A stretch of 64,000 nt of DNA from Rugalucina vietnamica (GCA_964017185.1 OZ024869.1:51982761-52046760); one strand, 5' to 3'; shown: positions 1 to 11,581, counted from the stretch's first letter. Made by a program: numbers and translations. Notes: generated by a model not told the origin, from the letters alone.

Positions 1-677
1 TGAATAGATTCTGATTATATTTCAAGATGTGCTGAAAATTCTTTTTCTGAAAAAAAAAAGAGTAAAAGAAAAAAACAAAATAAATTCATATCTTATATTA
101 TGTTCACAACAGGAATTATTTGACTTTCAAGAATTGTTGATATATCAAATGGGAATTCTGATACAGTAACAGACCAGGCTGTGTACATTTGTCATTATTT
201 TTGTCATTATTTTTGGCTTCTAACTCTAAATGTCAAAAAAGCATTTTCTTTATTGATGTAATAAAGAAGATCTATGGCCAAGATGTAAAAAGTCCCTAAA
301 TCACAGATTTGGGAGGACAAATTTTTCAAGTTATGATTTTGTGACTGAATTTAGCATTTACAGGAAGAGAAATTTATACGCTTTTGTTAACAAAACAGTT
401 TGGCTGATTTAAAAGAATCCAGATGATGCAACTGACTAATTTCCCAACCCACCCCATCTTTGTCCAAAATGAACCATAGGACTTTGGACTGATTCGCAGT
501 TGTTTGTCAACAGCACTTTTCAAGGAAACAAAAATGGGCTTGTTTGCCATATGAATACTGAATAATATCCACACATTGATTGTTAATTATTTTGTATTTT
601 GAAGTTTATTTTGAACGAAATGTACGCATATTGCATAAGATCTTTAATTTACAATCGTATAGTTTATTTCTAGGTAC
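1..677. other. AT-rich intergenic, no gene seen
   Basis: No open frame with recognisable protein features and no clear repeat structure on either strand. The sequence is AT-rich with short A and T runs. Confidence 0.6.
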
Positions 678-774
678 GTTCCCCCCCTAGACCCAGCATG
701 TCCTTTCGACAGTATATGTGTTTTTCACATATACACATCATATCAAAGTGGCATCCTGGGTCTAGGGGGGGAAC
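678..774. repeat. Hairpin (MITE-like)
   Basis: The arms GTTCCCCCCCTAGACCCAG and CTGGGTCTAGGGGGGGAAC are inverted copies about 58 bp apart, giving a strong C/G-rich stem in AT-rich surroundings. This looks like a small foldback element. No target duplication was established. Confidence 0.6.
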
Positions 775-1295
775 AGGGTCAGCAACACGAAAATGGATAA
801 TTTTCTGAAATTTTCCGTGAACAAAATCAAGCACTGTTTTTATGGACAATTTTAAAGACATCAACTGTAGAATTGTAAATATTCATGGCCGTATTTCTTG
901 TCAAACCAGTGTCAGGGTGTGTATATTTAGTTTATGTATATGTATAAATAGATATACAGTACATGTTCAAAAGTAAATTTGCTTTCAATCTATGGTTATT
1001 GCACAATGCTTAGAAGTTCAAATTCCCTAAAAAATGTTAAAACCAACATAAATAGTATCACTGACTTTCAAAATATGCCAGAATACACTAACAACAACGA
1101 GCCAGGTCTTTGCGTCTTTTAAAGTGACATATCTATCAATTAGGGAGAACTCCCATTTAATCCATAGATGTCCTTGGTCAGTTATATGGAACAGACTATG
1201 GTTTCAATGACATGGGCACATAATAAAGTTATTCATGCATACCGGTCAACAAATTTAACATTATTATATATTTTCTTGTCCTCTTTGGGTTTTTA
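775..1295. other. Intergenic, nothing recognised
   Basis: AT-rich sequence without supported coding potential or obvious repeats. Confidence 0.5.
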
Positions 1296-2075
1296 GCTCG
1301 ACTGCACGAAGTGCATTGAGCTATTGCAGTCACCCCGGTCGTCCACGTTCTCGTTCGTGTGCGTTCCCGTTCCCGTGCGCGTCACACTTGCGTTAACGTT
1401 TTCTAAAAGTCCATATCTTGACAACCACTCATCAGAAAGCATTCATACTTGGACCATAGATACCCTGTAGGGTTAGCTTTCATTCCATGGCATCTGGCCC
1501 CTGCGTCCAGGCCAGGGGGTGGGGCTGGAGGTTAAAATCTAGAACACCTTTAAAAATGGCAATTCTTGTGTTAAAGTTTTCTAGAAGTCCATATCTTGAC
1601 AACCACTCATCAGAAAGCATTGATACTTGGGCCATTGACACCCTGTAGGGTCGGCTTTCATTCCATGGCATCAGACCCCTGGGTCCATGCCAGGGGGTGG
1701 GGCTATAGGTTAAAATCTAGAACACCATTAATAATAATGGCTTTTCTGTGATATAGTATTCTAGAAGTCTATATCTTGAAAACTTTTTATCAGAGGGCTT
1801 TCATACTCGGACCATAGGTACCCTGTAGGGTTGAGTTTCGTTTCATGGCATCGGATCTCTGGGTCCATGCCTGGGGGGTGGGGTTGGAGGTTAAAAACTA
1901 GAACACTGTAAAAATAGATGTACTGCTGTGTAACTTTTACAAGGAGTCCATATCTTGACAACAATTTATCATAAAGCATTCATACTTCATACACTATAGG
2001 TTCCATGACATCGGACCTCTGGGTCGGAGTGAGGGGGGCGTGGCTAGAGGTCAAAATCTAGAACTCCCCGAATTT
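1296..2075. repeat. Tandem repeat, about 4 units of ~175-180 bp
   Basis: After a head with the words CTCGACTGCACGAAGTGCA and GAGCTATTGCAGTCACCCC, a unit containing AGTCCATATCTTGACAAC, then CCCTGTAGGGT, then CATGGCATC recurs about four times (near 1400, 1570, 1755 and 1930) with increasing divergence. The whole resembles the internally repeated non-coding elements common in bivalves. It has no coding potential. Confidence 0.7.
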
Positions 2076-2084
2076 TTTTTTCTT

Positions 2085-3200
2085 TTTATTTCTTAATAGA
2101 AACAACTTAGGAAGATGGTTGGTCATTCATCTTTTGACTTTGTGACACTGACTTGTGTGTCATGACGGTAAGGGTCGTTTGACCTACTTTCCATGGTTCA
2201 GTGATTTTGCCTTATATCTTGACACTCAATTAGTATATTTTCATACTTTTTCAGATTATGAGTGAGTATGACCAGACCTTTGACCCCAATATACTTATAG
2301 GTCACTGTGACCTAATTTCACGGTTCAGTGATTTTGCCTTATATCTCGGTACTCAAATGGTTTATGAACAAACTTCTTTCAAAGTATGTTTGCGTATGAC
2401 AAGACCTTTGACCCTGAAGTAGTCCTAGGTCACTGTGACCTAATTTCACGGTTCAGTGATTTTGCCTTATATCTTGACACTCAATTAGTATATTTTCATA
2501 CTTTTTTCAGATTATGAGTGAGTATGACCAGACCTTTGACCCCAATATACTTATAGGTCACTGTGACCTAATTTCACGGTTCAGTGACTTTGCCATATAT
2601 CTCAGCACTCAGGTGGTTTATGAACATACTTCTTTCACACTATGTTTGCGTATGACAAGACCTTTGACCCTAAAGTAGTCCTAGGTCACTGTGACCTAAT
2701 TTCACAGTTCAGTGATTTTCCTTTATATCTCGGCACCCAATTGGTATATGGACATACTTCTTGCACGATATGTATGAGTATGACAAGACCTTTGACCGTA
2801 AAGTATTCCTGGGTCACTGTGACCTAATTTCATGGTTCAGTGATTTTGCCTTATTTCTCGACACTCAGTTGGTATTTTTTCATACTTCTTTCTGATTATG
2901 AATGAGTATGACCAGACCTTTAACCCAAACTTACTTATAGGTCACTATGACCTAATTTCATGGTTCAGTGATTTTGCTTTATATCTCAACACTGAATGGG
3001 TATATGATCATATTTCTTTCACATTATGAGTAAGTATCACTAGACCTTATAGGTCAGTGTGACCTTATTTCTCGGTTCAGTGATTTTGCCTTGTGTCTTG
3101 GCACTCAGTTGGTATATGAACAATATGAGTGAGACCTCTAAATCTTAGGTAGTTATAGTTAACTTTCATAGTTCAGTGATTTTGCCTTATTGCATCAAGG
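2085..3200. repeat. 128-bp satellite with palindromic hormone-response-like core
   Basis: A unit repeats with an exact 128-bp step. The 15-bp core AGGTCActgTGACCT or a close variant starts at 2299, 2427, 2555, 2683, 2811, 2939 and 3051 (last step 112), and a degenerate core lies at 2171. Each unit also carries GGTTCAGTGATTTTGCC. GGTCAnnnTGACC is the consensus palindrome for estrogen-receptor-type nuclear receptors. The core is kept at all seven later positions although the rest of the unit drifts. No protein is encoded. Confidence 0.85.
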
Positions 3201-3359
3201 CAAAAAGATGTATGAGCATAATGCTTTGGGTTACTGGTCGGGTTTGACCTTATGTTTGACAAAGGTCAGAAGCAGTCGAGCACGCTGTCCTGCGACAGCT
3301 CTTATTTTTATCGAAATTCTCTCTGACAATTTTCAAATCATTTCAGGACCCTTCTTACA

Positions 3360-4175
3360 AAGAGGTACAAGTAGGCAAAGATCAGGAAAAGGCGCAATCA
3401 GAAAGAGATTCCCACTTCAAAAACCGAGGTGGGAAAAAACCAAACTAACAATCAGGCACTTATACCATGAAACATATCGTAAGCCAAATGAGCAGCTATT
3501 TTCCCAATAGGTGGCCACTCAGTTACCTTAACTTAATTAAAAATATGAAAACATACATAAGGCGCCAACAGCACAAAAAATTTTAAACACCAAGACATAA
3601 AACAAAAAGAACCACCACAGAAGTATCGCCTTGGAACGATCAGTAACACAAAGTTACTGGCGGGCTTAAACCGTTTTTACAGGATCCTAACCCCACCCTC
3701 AGCTTCTGCAGTGGTTCATAACATTTAGTAAGTTCTTCGGTCCTCGTGGTGAATCTCTAACTAGTCAATGAATCATCAAGAACAAACAAATAAATTATGA
3801 TAAACATCCTGATGAATCAAAAACAAGGACTCACAGATTGAGTATGCTGCCCAACGAAGGAGATCCCTGGGCGCCGAATAACCTACTAACTCCGGAGCAA
3901 AAGAAAAACACCAGTTGGACCCCGGTGGGCCAAGCAACAGACAAGAAGCTCCGGCCCCAACCAACTAAAATGAATAGCTTTAAGTCGGGGCCATCATAGA
4001 GTCTGACGCCCGACCCACCGGCGTGCAATTTAAGAAGGCAGCATAGTTATCAACCATGATTGGGTTAAAAACTAAGCATGCAGACTGTCGCATAACATTC
4101 AAGTTATAACCTATATGTCTGTAACGTGTTATGATTTTTCTGAACTGAAAAGAAAAATCTTCAAACACTTCTTCT
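3360..4175 (+). repeat. Dispersed repeat family X, long copy
   Basis: The ~800-bp element opens with GGTACAAGTAGGCAA-like sequence followed by GATCAGGAAAAGGCGCAATC. It contains CATATCGTAAGCC, TGGCCACTCAGTTACC, GTGGTTCATAACATTTAGT and AGAAGCTCCGGCCCCAACC, and ends in GAACTGAAAAGAAAAATC. Related copies lie near 14769, 23138, 27098, 28949 and 36539, with inverted copies near 16290 and 21140. No long open frame is conserved, so it is probably non-autonomous. I cannot assign a class. Confidence 0.75.
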
Positions 4176-5060
4176 TTGACCTCAGTGACCATGCTTATAA
4201 ACATAGAATTGACCTCATTCTAAATAGGCTTTGAAACCTATTGCAAAAGTTCAAACCTATTCTTACCTGGTCACATCTTTACAGATTAACTAATAAACAG
4301 GTGTCATATGGGTTGTGTTGTCAAAACACCCTGGAACAAGTTGGTGACAATAAACAAAAGATTAAGGGAATCGATCTCCCCCTATCTGTAGAGAGGCCAT
4401 GACAGAATCAACAACTTTGAGAGTGATATTACCAAATTCAGTGATGTCAAAACATAATTTTAGATCTCATGATGCTGTGTGTGTGTGTTTATAATTTGGG
4501 TAACAACTCCAAATTAGATAAAAAAAAAATGCCAATTGATTAGAGTGTTGCAGTAATTTTGATCAATCAATCTTAAGATAAAGTGCCCAATACACCTAGA
4601 TGATTCTTATATGCCAATATAATACCATATACAGTTAAATCATAACTGCTTAATTCAAGACTGGCTAGATTATGAATGCAAAACTAATCGATTGATTATT
4701 CGATTACATTTGCAAATCAATTGTTATTGTTATCGATTAAATTCAGGAAAAAATATTTTTAATCGTAATCGTTAATCGTAAGATTGAAATTAATTGTAAT
4801 CGTTAGTGATTAACTTTGAAAGTATTCGATAACAGGTCTGGTGGACAAAATGGCGGGGTAAACTAAACTGGTACCCTGAGAGCTCGGGACTAATCCCCTC
4901 CGGTCAAGCCCCATCCCCCTGGTGTGGTATTGTCAGGTTGACGTTTCACCAATATACTATATTCTGATTCTGATGTCGTGGCAAATGTCAGATTGGTTCC
5001 GTTAACTAAAAAAAGTTAAAACGGGTTTCAGTCGGTCATGGGGAGGTGACAACAAACAAT
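4176..5060. other. Intergenic, low-complexity AATCG tract
   Basis: No gene seen. Around 4680-4830 there is a run rich in ATCGATT/AATCG words (simple-sequence drift). Confidence 0.5.
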
Positions 5061-5597
5061 GCAAGGATTATACCAACCAGAGGACCAATTGTCCTGTAAA
5101 CGCTCACCTGAGATCTGGGATATATACCAATAAACTTGGCAGACAACCACCGTGGGATATTTTTTTACATACGCATAAATCTTCTGTCCATTTGCTCATT
5201 TCAAGCAAGTTTCCTGCCATTAAATGACATTTTCCCACTTTTACCCATTCAAATGCATAGGCATCCTAAGTTGACCTTGCCGTGAAGGGTCAATGTCACC
5301 ACAGGGTCATAATTCATAAAAAAAATTGTAGAGCTCAATTCACTGATGCTTCAATGCAAGTTTCAAAATCATAGGCCTTAGAATATTTTTTAAAGGAATT
5401 TGCTATTTATAGCCATGATGGGTCATCTTGGCCATGCGACCTAGACCATTTATGCAAACTTTCATTCCTCCTTCCTAACGATGCTTCAAATAAAGTTTGG
5501 CTTTGATTGGCCAAGCGGTTTTAGAGAAGAAGATCATAACGAAAACGTGTTCATGCAATAGGCTTTAAAAATTGAAAATTTTCAGCTGAATAAATTT

Positions 5598-5716
5598 CAT
5601 ATTTTTCTAATTTTGCTCAAAACATAGAATGTGGATACACTATAGAACCGTCTCGCTGAGTCGGTTCTAACGAGTTCTCGCAATCTATGCTTTGGAGCAA
5701 AAATAAGAAAAATAGG
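5598..5716. repeat. Foldback palindrome, copy 1 (diverged)
   Basis: The two arms, TTTTGCTCAAAACATAGA... and its inverse ...TCTATGCTTTGGAGCAAAA, flank a centre CGTCTCGCTGAGTCGG. It is the same family as 5800-5915, 17692-17810 and 39770-39885, but the centre is the most degraded of the four. Confidence 0.7.
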
Positions 5717-5799
5717 TACATTACGAAACTTTGCCCATGCAATACACAGAGATTTTTTTCAGTCGTAAAAAATGAAAATTTCTTCAGAAAAATCTTGAT

Positions 5800-5915
5800 A
5801 TTTTTGCTCAAAACGTAGATTGTGGGTACGCGTTAGAACCGCCTCGACGAGGCGGTTCTAATGAGTACCCACAATCTATGTTTTGGAGCAAAAATAAGAA
5901 AAATAGGTATACCCC
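5800..5915. repeat. Foldback palindrome, copy 2
   Basis: Near-perfect inverted arms of about 57 bp meet at CCGCCTCGACGAGGCGG and are followed by AGGTATACCCCTGCATACCC. It lies about 85 bp after copy 1 in the same orientation. Confidence 0.8.
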
Positions 5916-6430
5916 TGCATACCCCAGTTTCACTATGTAAAAGTGGGGTTTGAGGGGGTATACTTTACACGGACTTGTTTTCCTGATGTACCCATGCATA
6001 CGCCAGTTTTGCATTATAATAAAAGTGGGGTTTAAGGGGGCATAAATTGCATGGACATGTTTGCCTGATGTGTTTGAGACGGACGCCGGAGCATGGGTAT
6101 ACTGTAACTTCGGCTCAGGTGAGCTGAAAAGGGCGTTTTTAAACATTGCGTCAGCACATCAATGACACACATAAAAAATTCAAGGTTACATGCGATTTGC
6201 ATAAATATTACATCAGTTTTATGTCCCCAAGGTCGAATTCAAATCATGTCAGAAACATGATATCTGTCACGTACCAACATCAAAAAGCCAGATGTAAGTT
6301 AATCAATAAACCCACGATGATTGTTTTCCGCGAAAGTCATCCGAATTAAAGAGTATTTCTTCGATTGGTTAGCTAAGAGATCATCAAACTCCTCTGCAAG
6401 AGATCATCTATTGCCATTTTTCTATTCTTC

Positions 6431-6838
6431 AAGTTAAAATTTTCGAGTTTCCAGTCAAAATTCTCGAGTTTCGAGTTACAATTTTCGAGTTTCCAGTCAA
6501 AATTTTCGAGTTTCGAGTTAATATTTTCGAGTTTCGAGTCAATATTTTCGAGTTTCGAGTCAAAATGTTCGAGTTTCGAGTTACAATTTTCGAGTTTCGA
6601 GTTAAAATTTTCGAGTTTCGAGTTAAATTTTCGAGTTTCGAGTCAAAATTTTCGAGTTTCGAGTTACTATTTTCGAGTTTCGAGTTACAAATTTCGAGTT
6701 TCGAGTCAACATTTTCGAGTTTCGAGTTAAAATTTTCGAGTTTCGAGTCAAAATTTTCGAGTTTCGAGTTACTATTTTCGAGTTTCGAGTAAATATTTTC
6801 GAGTTTCGAGTTAAAATTTTCGAGTTTCGAGTTAAAAA
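6431..6838 (+). repeat. 21-bp minisatellite
   Basis: About 20 tandem units of GAGTTTCGAGTTAAAATTTTC with small variants (GAGTC, ACAAT, ATATT). An open frame through it encodes only a period-7 peptide and is an artefact of the repeat. Confidence 0.95.
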
Positions 6839-7494
6839 ATTCAGTTTCTATAGGGTGCCGTTTTACTATTTATTCATCATTTTAGGATATCCATAATTCA
6901 AAATCATTTAATCAAGCTGAATTACGGAAATTTAGGATATCCATAAATCGAATTTTGGATATGAATTTTGGAAATCCAAAATTTGACTTATGGACATCCA
7001 TAATACGATTTATGAATATCCATGATTTGACTTATTCATATCATTAAATCAGTTTGATTTATGGGTATCTATAAATACAATTATGGATATTATAAGTTGA
7101 TGGATAGCAACAAATCAATGCAAATCTTCACGCATATTTGGAAACTTTCATACTTCAAATTGGCTTTATTATGTACATTGATGTCGGTCAAGGATGATAG
7201 TTTATTAACGATTATTTACTCAAAACAGAAGGGCTACTTATATTAAGCGAAATCCATTAACCAGTTTATGGTGAATGGACTTTCCCATCGTTATCATTTG
7301 GGTAAGTACACTGTCATTTTGAGGGGAATCGGTTTTGATTTTTATGTTTTATTTCATTTTTCAATGACATTTTCTTTCAGCAAACAGAAAAGCCCCAGAT
7401 GTGTGCGTGTGTATGGTTGCGAGGAGTGGACCTTTTTTCAATGCTACGTAATGAAATATTACTTAAACCAGTTTTTGGATTTTTTTAAAAAAAT
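6839..7494. other. AT-rich spacer between inverted minisatellites
   Basis: It holds many variants of TTATGGATATCCATAA-like words between 6880 and 7100, then ordinary AT-rich sequence. No coding support. Confidence 0.6.
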
Positions 7495-7872
7495 AAGCCA
7501 CTTTTTAACTCGAAACTCACTTTTTTTAACTCGAAACTCACTTTTTAACTCGAAACTCGCTTTTTTAACTCGAAACTCACCTTTTTAACTCGAAACTCAC
7601 TTTTTTAACTAGAAACTCGCTTTTTTAACTCGAAACTCACCTTTTTAACTCGAAACTCACTTTTTTAACTTGAAACTCGCTTTTCTAACTCGAAACTCAC
7701 TTTTTCAACTCGAAACTCGCTTTTTTTAACTCGAAACTCGCTTTTTTAACTCGAAACTCGAAACTCACTTTTTTAACTCGAAACTCACTTTTTTGACTCG
7801 AAACTCACTTTTTTGACTCGAAACTCACTTTTCTAACTCGAAACTCGCTTTTGTTACTCGAAACTCACTACT
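7495..7872 (-). repeat. 20-bp minisatellite, inverted relative to 6431-6838
   Basis: About 18 units of AACTCGAAACTCACTTTTTT. Read on the minus strand the unit is GAGTTTCGAGTTAAAAAAGT, which shares GAGTTTCGAGTTAAAA with the 21-bp array, so the two arrays form an inverted pair about 650 bp apart. Confidence 0.95.
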
Positions 7873-8180
7873 CGAAAAAAAGAACTCCTCCATTACAACT
7901 TCCTCTAAAAATTGATTGTAACCCAGTTCTAACTAAGGTGCCTTTCATATAAAAATGCAACAACTTTTTACTTAAATATTGGGATGCATTTCAGTGCTTT
8001 TGCTACGCACAAAATTTACCAGCTGACTCTCAAGTTTTAGAACAATCGTGGAAGCTACTAAGCAGATTAAAAAAGCTGGAGAATTCAGCAAGACTTCATG
8101 CATTTTATAGGAGATATTTTTATTTGGTCCGTCCGTTCGAGAAAAGAAAGCTTCTGTTCTTTAAAAAAAGAACCTTGTGT

Positions 8181-8185
<5 letters not shown>

Positions 8186-8220
<35 letters not shown>
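8186..8220. repeat. Poly(A) tract
   Basis: An uninterrupted run of about 35 A. The neighbouring open frames rich in lysine or phenylalanine are artefacts of it. Confidence 0.95.
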
Positions 8221-8222
<2 letters not shown>

Positions 8223-9145
8223 GTATTTGTTGGTTTTGATTTTACAAACACACCAATTTTCTTGTGTAGGACGTATTGGAAATTTAGATCCTTGAAAAAA
8301 AAAAAACTGTTCGAGCAATTTTTAGGGACCATTTCCAAGATAATTTTTGGTGTGCGAACTGCTAGGGTGTTCGAACTAATTGGTCATTTACCGTAAGTTC
8401 CGCCTCGTGAGAAAACCTGTCTTGGGGATGTACAGATACAGAAGATGGTCAGTGGCTTAAACTGTGATAGATCTGTAGGTCTAGCGTATACCGTGAAGAT
8501 CTCTTTGATATGTCTGGCTGCACATGATAAGGATCAAAATCATCCAGATAAAGTTACGTGAACTAACAGTTTGATCTTGTGTTGCTGCTCATGTTGATCC
8601 GGACAAGTTTTTGCGAATTAGCTTATGGTCTGGTATGAACGCAGAAAAACGCTTACTATGTGTGGTATCTAGTCACAGACATTTCACCATCCCAGAATAT
8701 TATGCTTACACTGCGGTGACCACACCGGTTTTCCAGAGACATCATTCAACGCGACTGGGAACAAACACCAACGCCAATGAAATCAATAAGCGACATTAGG
8801 AGGCATTCCTGCCAGGAAACATTTTTTTTTTTACCACGGATCAACATGATACCACGGATCAACATGATTTGTGGTAAATTGTTCCCAGACAGGTATTTAC
8901 ACACTACAAACTTATATTGACTTAAACTGCGTTAGTTGTTCTTAATCGCATTGGTTGCCTCTGGCGTGTAATCATCCTTTGTTGTGTGTGAAAACCCCGG
9001 ATGCCAGACCGGAAGCGATTCAGTAACGTTACCATTCATGTTGTTCCCTGACGTCCCCTTAATTAATGTCGCTACTATTCGACCACCTCACCGCTGTGGC
9101 AAATTACTGGTTGGTTGAATCCCCACACGGTGCTACATGAGTATG
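8221..9145. other. Intergenic, nothing coding recognised
   Basis: Only a short 18-bp tandem duplication (ATACCACGGATCAACATG region, 8834-8872) stands out. Confidence 0.5.
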
Positions 9146-9149
9146 GTGA

Positions 9150-9660
9150 GGGACACAAGTCACACACACTCAAAAGCAGCGAAACGTACATAGCACATAC
9201 GTAGCACATACGCCGTTGATACGCGAGATACGCCACACGTACGTCGCTGATATGCCGTAGAAACGGAAAGAGAGTCGAGGATACGCCACACATACGTCAC
9301 ACATACGCCACACATACGTAGCAGATATGAAAGGTACGTGGTACATAATGCCACGGTTACGTGGCATGTTGACCGCTACGTATGTGAGGCGTATGAGCAG
9401 TATGAGCTACGTATCTATGGCGTACCTGCCACGTTGCTTTCGTATGCGTGACGTATGTACGGCGTATTGGACCTGCCACTTAATTGCTACGAAGTGCATA
9501 CATGAAAAACGTAGCACCTCGGCGTATGATAGTATGAGCTACGTATTGATGCGTATGTGCTATGTGTGTTCGCGTATGTACGACGTACGTGCGACGTACC
9601 ATTCGTATCTTGACAAGCTGTTGATTCGCGAGTCGATTCGCAATAGTGTGACAGCCCTAT
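9150..9660. repeat. MITE-like element saturated with TACGT/ACGTA words
   Basis: The left half (9180-9330) has repeats of CACATACGTAGCACATACG and the right half (9360-9600) has the inverted words (CGTATGTGCTATGTG, CGACGTACGTGCGACGTA). The outer ends both contain GTCACAC facing inwards. Open frames across it exist only because TACGT words avoid stops. It resembles the element at 49584-50243 in design, not in sequence. Confidence 0.6.
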
Positions 9661-9835
9661 AAATCTACAACGTAGATATATTCTGTCCTTTGACTAAAGG
9701 TCATCACTTGTAAAAACACCTGGCCACTCAGCAGATTTTAAGTTTTAAGATGTTAGCTTCCTCGATTGGGCCTGTGATAATCGTCGGCTTTAATAATTTG
9801 TCATTAAATAGGATTACAAGTCATACTTGGAATCG

Positions 9836-9838
<3 letters not shown>

Positions 9839-9878
<40 letters not shown>
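9839..9878. repeat. Poly(T) tract
   Basis: A run of about 40 T, flanked by sequence without a recognisable gene. Confidence 0.95.
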
Positions 9879-9883
<5 letters not shown>

Positions 9884-10250
9884 CGGATGCTTGCCCGAAC
9901 AAAAAGATAGCAAATGCAACAGAGATTATGCTTGGTAAAGCTATCGGTGACAAACTAAGATTACTATTTGTTAGTGTATCACATAATTGATGTTAGGAGC
10001 GATGCAGAAAATGAGAAAAATCATGAAGTACATTCCTTTTGGTGTTTTGTCTCGAGAAGCGAACGTTTTGTCAAATCAGGCGGCCAAGATAATCTAAGAT
10101 CTTTTAACATGAAATGAGAAGCGTTGCCCCTTGACCATAAGAGGGTTACAGGGTGACCACAAATATAGGAGCAGGATAATTTTAATTTTCTGAACGCAAA
10201 GCAAGTAAAATTGAAAACATCAACAAAAGATAATTCAGTAAGCAGCTGTC
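9879..10250. other. Intergenic, nothing seen
   Basis: No supported coding or repeat features. Confidence 0.5.
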
Positions 10251-10254
10251 TAGG

Positions 10255-10411
10255 ACTTGCCAGATTAAGTGATGGTCAATAACCATCGAAGTTTTAAGGA
10301 TTAAGTGATGGTCAATAACCATCGAAGTGATGGTCAATAACCATCGGATTAAGTGATGGTCAATGAACATCGAAGTTTGTTTTACCGTATCACGCACAGC
10401 GGCGTAAAAAA
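10255..10411. repeat. Tandem mini-hairpins GATGGTCAATAACCATC
   Basis: Four copies of GATGGTcaataACCATC (6-bp stem, 5-bp loop) separated by GAAGT/GGATTAAGT, followed by TTTGTTTTACCGTATCACGC and AGCGGCGTAAAAA. The last ~65 bp recur at 10970-11034. Confidence 0.8.
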
Positions 10412-10574
10412 CGGACACTGTCGTGACCACCAATTAGGAAAGATGGTCGGTCGCAACTTTAACCTTCATGAACGTTCTTAAATTCTAAAACGATGAATAC
10501 ATAACTAAAGTCTCTATCAGACATGACATTTTTATATCATTATTGTATATACGTGTATCGGTGGCGATTTAAAG

Positions 10575-10762
10575 GATTGCAGTTGCCTAGTGGTTATCCC
10601 GTCGAACTCCACATCAAGACGTCGTAGTTTCGATCACCACTGAAACCGGATTATGTCATTGAACATTAACTTCCAATGATTGATACTGGTTAGAATACCC
10701 TAGAAGCGATGTCTCTGTCCAGACATGACTGAAGAAACGTTGACTAGGACGTTTAACCAGAA
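10575..10762 (+). repeat. tRNA-derived SINE-like element
   Basis: Pol III box A-like TTGCCTAGTGG (10583-10593) and degenerate box B-like AGTTTCGATCA (10626-10636) are 43 bp apart. They are followed by a body ending in GTTGACTAGGACGTTTAACC, a tail type also seen at 16040 and 21010. Confidence 0.6.
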
Positions 10763-10969
10763 ACTGACAAACTGACAATTTTCTGCACAGACCACGTAAC
10801 CAACTCTTTGACGCCACTTTAAACACCGGAATAAGTGACGTTACTAGGAAGGAACGATGTCGTCATGTGACTGAATTTTCATGATAATATCAAATTCGCA
10901 CCAAAATATCTTTGGGGGGGGTATTAAACCTTTCAAAATTTGCATTTGGTGACGTATATCATCACGGTC

Positions 10970-11034
10970 GGATTAAGTGATGGTTAATAACCATCGAAGT
11001 TTGTTTTACCGTATCACGCACAGCGGCGTAAAAA
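10970..11034 (+). repeat. Second copy of 65-bp direct repeat
   Basis: Matches 10347-10411 over GGATTAAGTGATGGTTAATA, the hairpin, TTTGTTTTACCGTATCACGC and AGCGGCGTAAAAA with a few substitutions. The two copies bracket the SINE. Confidence 0.85.
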
Positions 11035-11039
11035 GGAAA

Positions 11040-11233
11040 TGAGCCTTCTCAGGAGAAAACCAACAATGTTGTTTCCGATCAGGTTGGACACAAATCAGGC
11101 TGTAGTCACAGAAAAGAGCTAGAAGCGGGAAATTTCGGATTTAAGAAGAACAGCTGTACTATCCGTCGAGCTAAAACAAAGTCGCTGATCAGTTCGCATA
11201 TGCAGATTGTTTGTTTTCTCATGAGGCGGCTCA
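11040..11233. repeat. TGAGCC-type MITE, copy
   Basis: The ends TGAGCCTTCTCAGGAGAAAA and TTTTCTCATGAGGCGGCTCA are inverted. The interior (TTTCCGATCAGGTTGGACAC, GAAATTTCGGATTTAAGAAG) is shared with copies at 30813, 35845, 46099, 60626 and 61010. Confidence 0.8.
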
Positions 11234-11235
11234 AA

Positions 11236-11581
11236 TGTGGCTTTGAATTTGCTCATCGGGTTATCTTTTACGCCTAAATTTTTGACGACATTAAGCCTCT
11301 TCAAACAAAACACTTTGAATACAAAGCTAATCATTTAAGCAGAAAGGCATTTGCTGTGATTGTATTAAAGTTCCTTTCTTGTCTTCACCTGAACAAGGGT
11401 AATGAGCGATTTCGAACCAGCTGGCTCCTCGTAACATATCTCGTCAATATCAAAATGTAAATTCTATCATTAGACATGCTACTGGGCAGAGATCAACAAA
11501 GCCCTATAGATGTTTCGTTTAGGCATAGTTTCCCATTTTGTTAAGAACTTCTAAAGCTGAATATAAACCTTCAGTAAACAC

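Larger units (their letters stand above)
5062..6130. repeat. Helentron-like repeat with nested palindromes
   Basis: It begins with the same head as the arrays at 42 and 44 kb (CAGAGGACCAA, then GTAAACGCTCACCTGAGA) and ends with their common tail (GCCGGAGCATGGGTATACT, then CTCAGGTGAGCT). The short inverted termini, CTCACCTGAG at the start and CTCAGGTGAG at the end, suggest a rolling-circle (Helentron/HINE-type) or MITE-type element. The middle is replaced by two copies of the ~116-bp palindrome described separately. Confidence 0.6.

Noticed and set aside
3776-4028. Minus-strand frames with GPPGSNWCFSFAPE
   Set aside because: They fall inside family X, and the frame is not preserved in the copies at 27.1 and 21.1 kb.
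6565-6792. 75-aa frame with a FEFRV/FSSFES repeat
   Set aside because: It is the translation of the 21-bp minisatellite; a multiple-of-three unit automatically stays open.
7495-7872. Regular short repeats considered as a CRISPR array
   Set aside because: Units are contiguous 20-mers without unique spacers, in a eukaryotic genome; a minisatellite explains them. The same holds for 6431-6838 and 38395-39215.
9327-9662. 111-aa plus-strand frame in the TACGT-rich element
   Set aside because: The words simply avoid stop codons. No domain, and the composition follows the DNA repeat in all frames.
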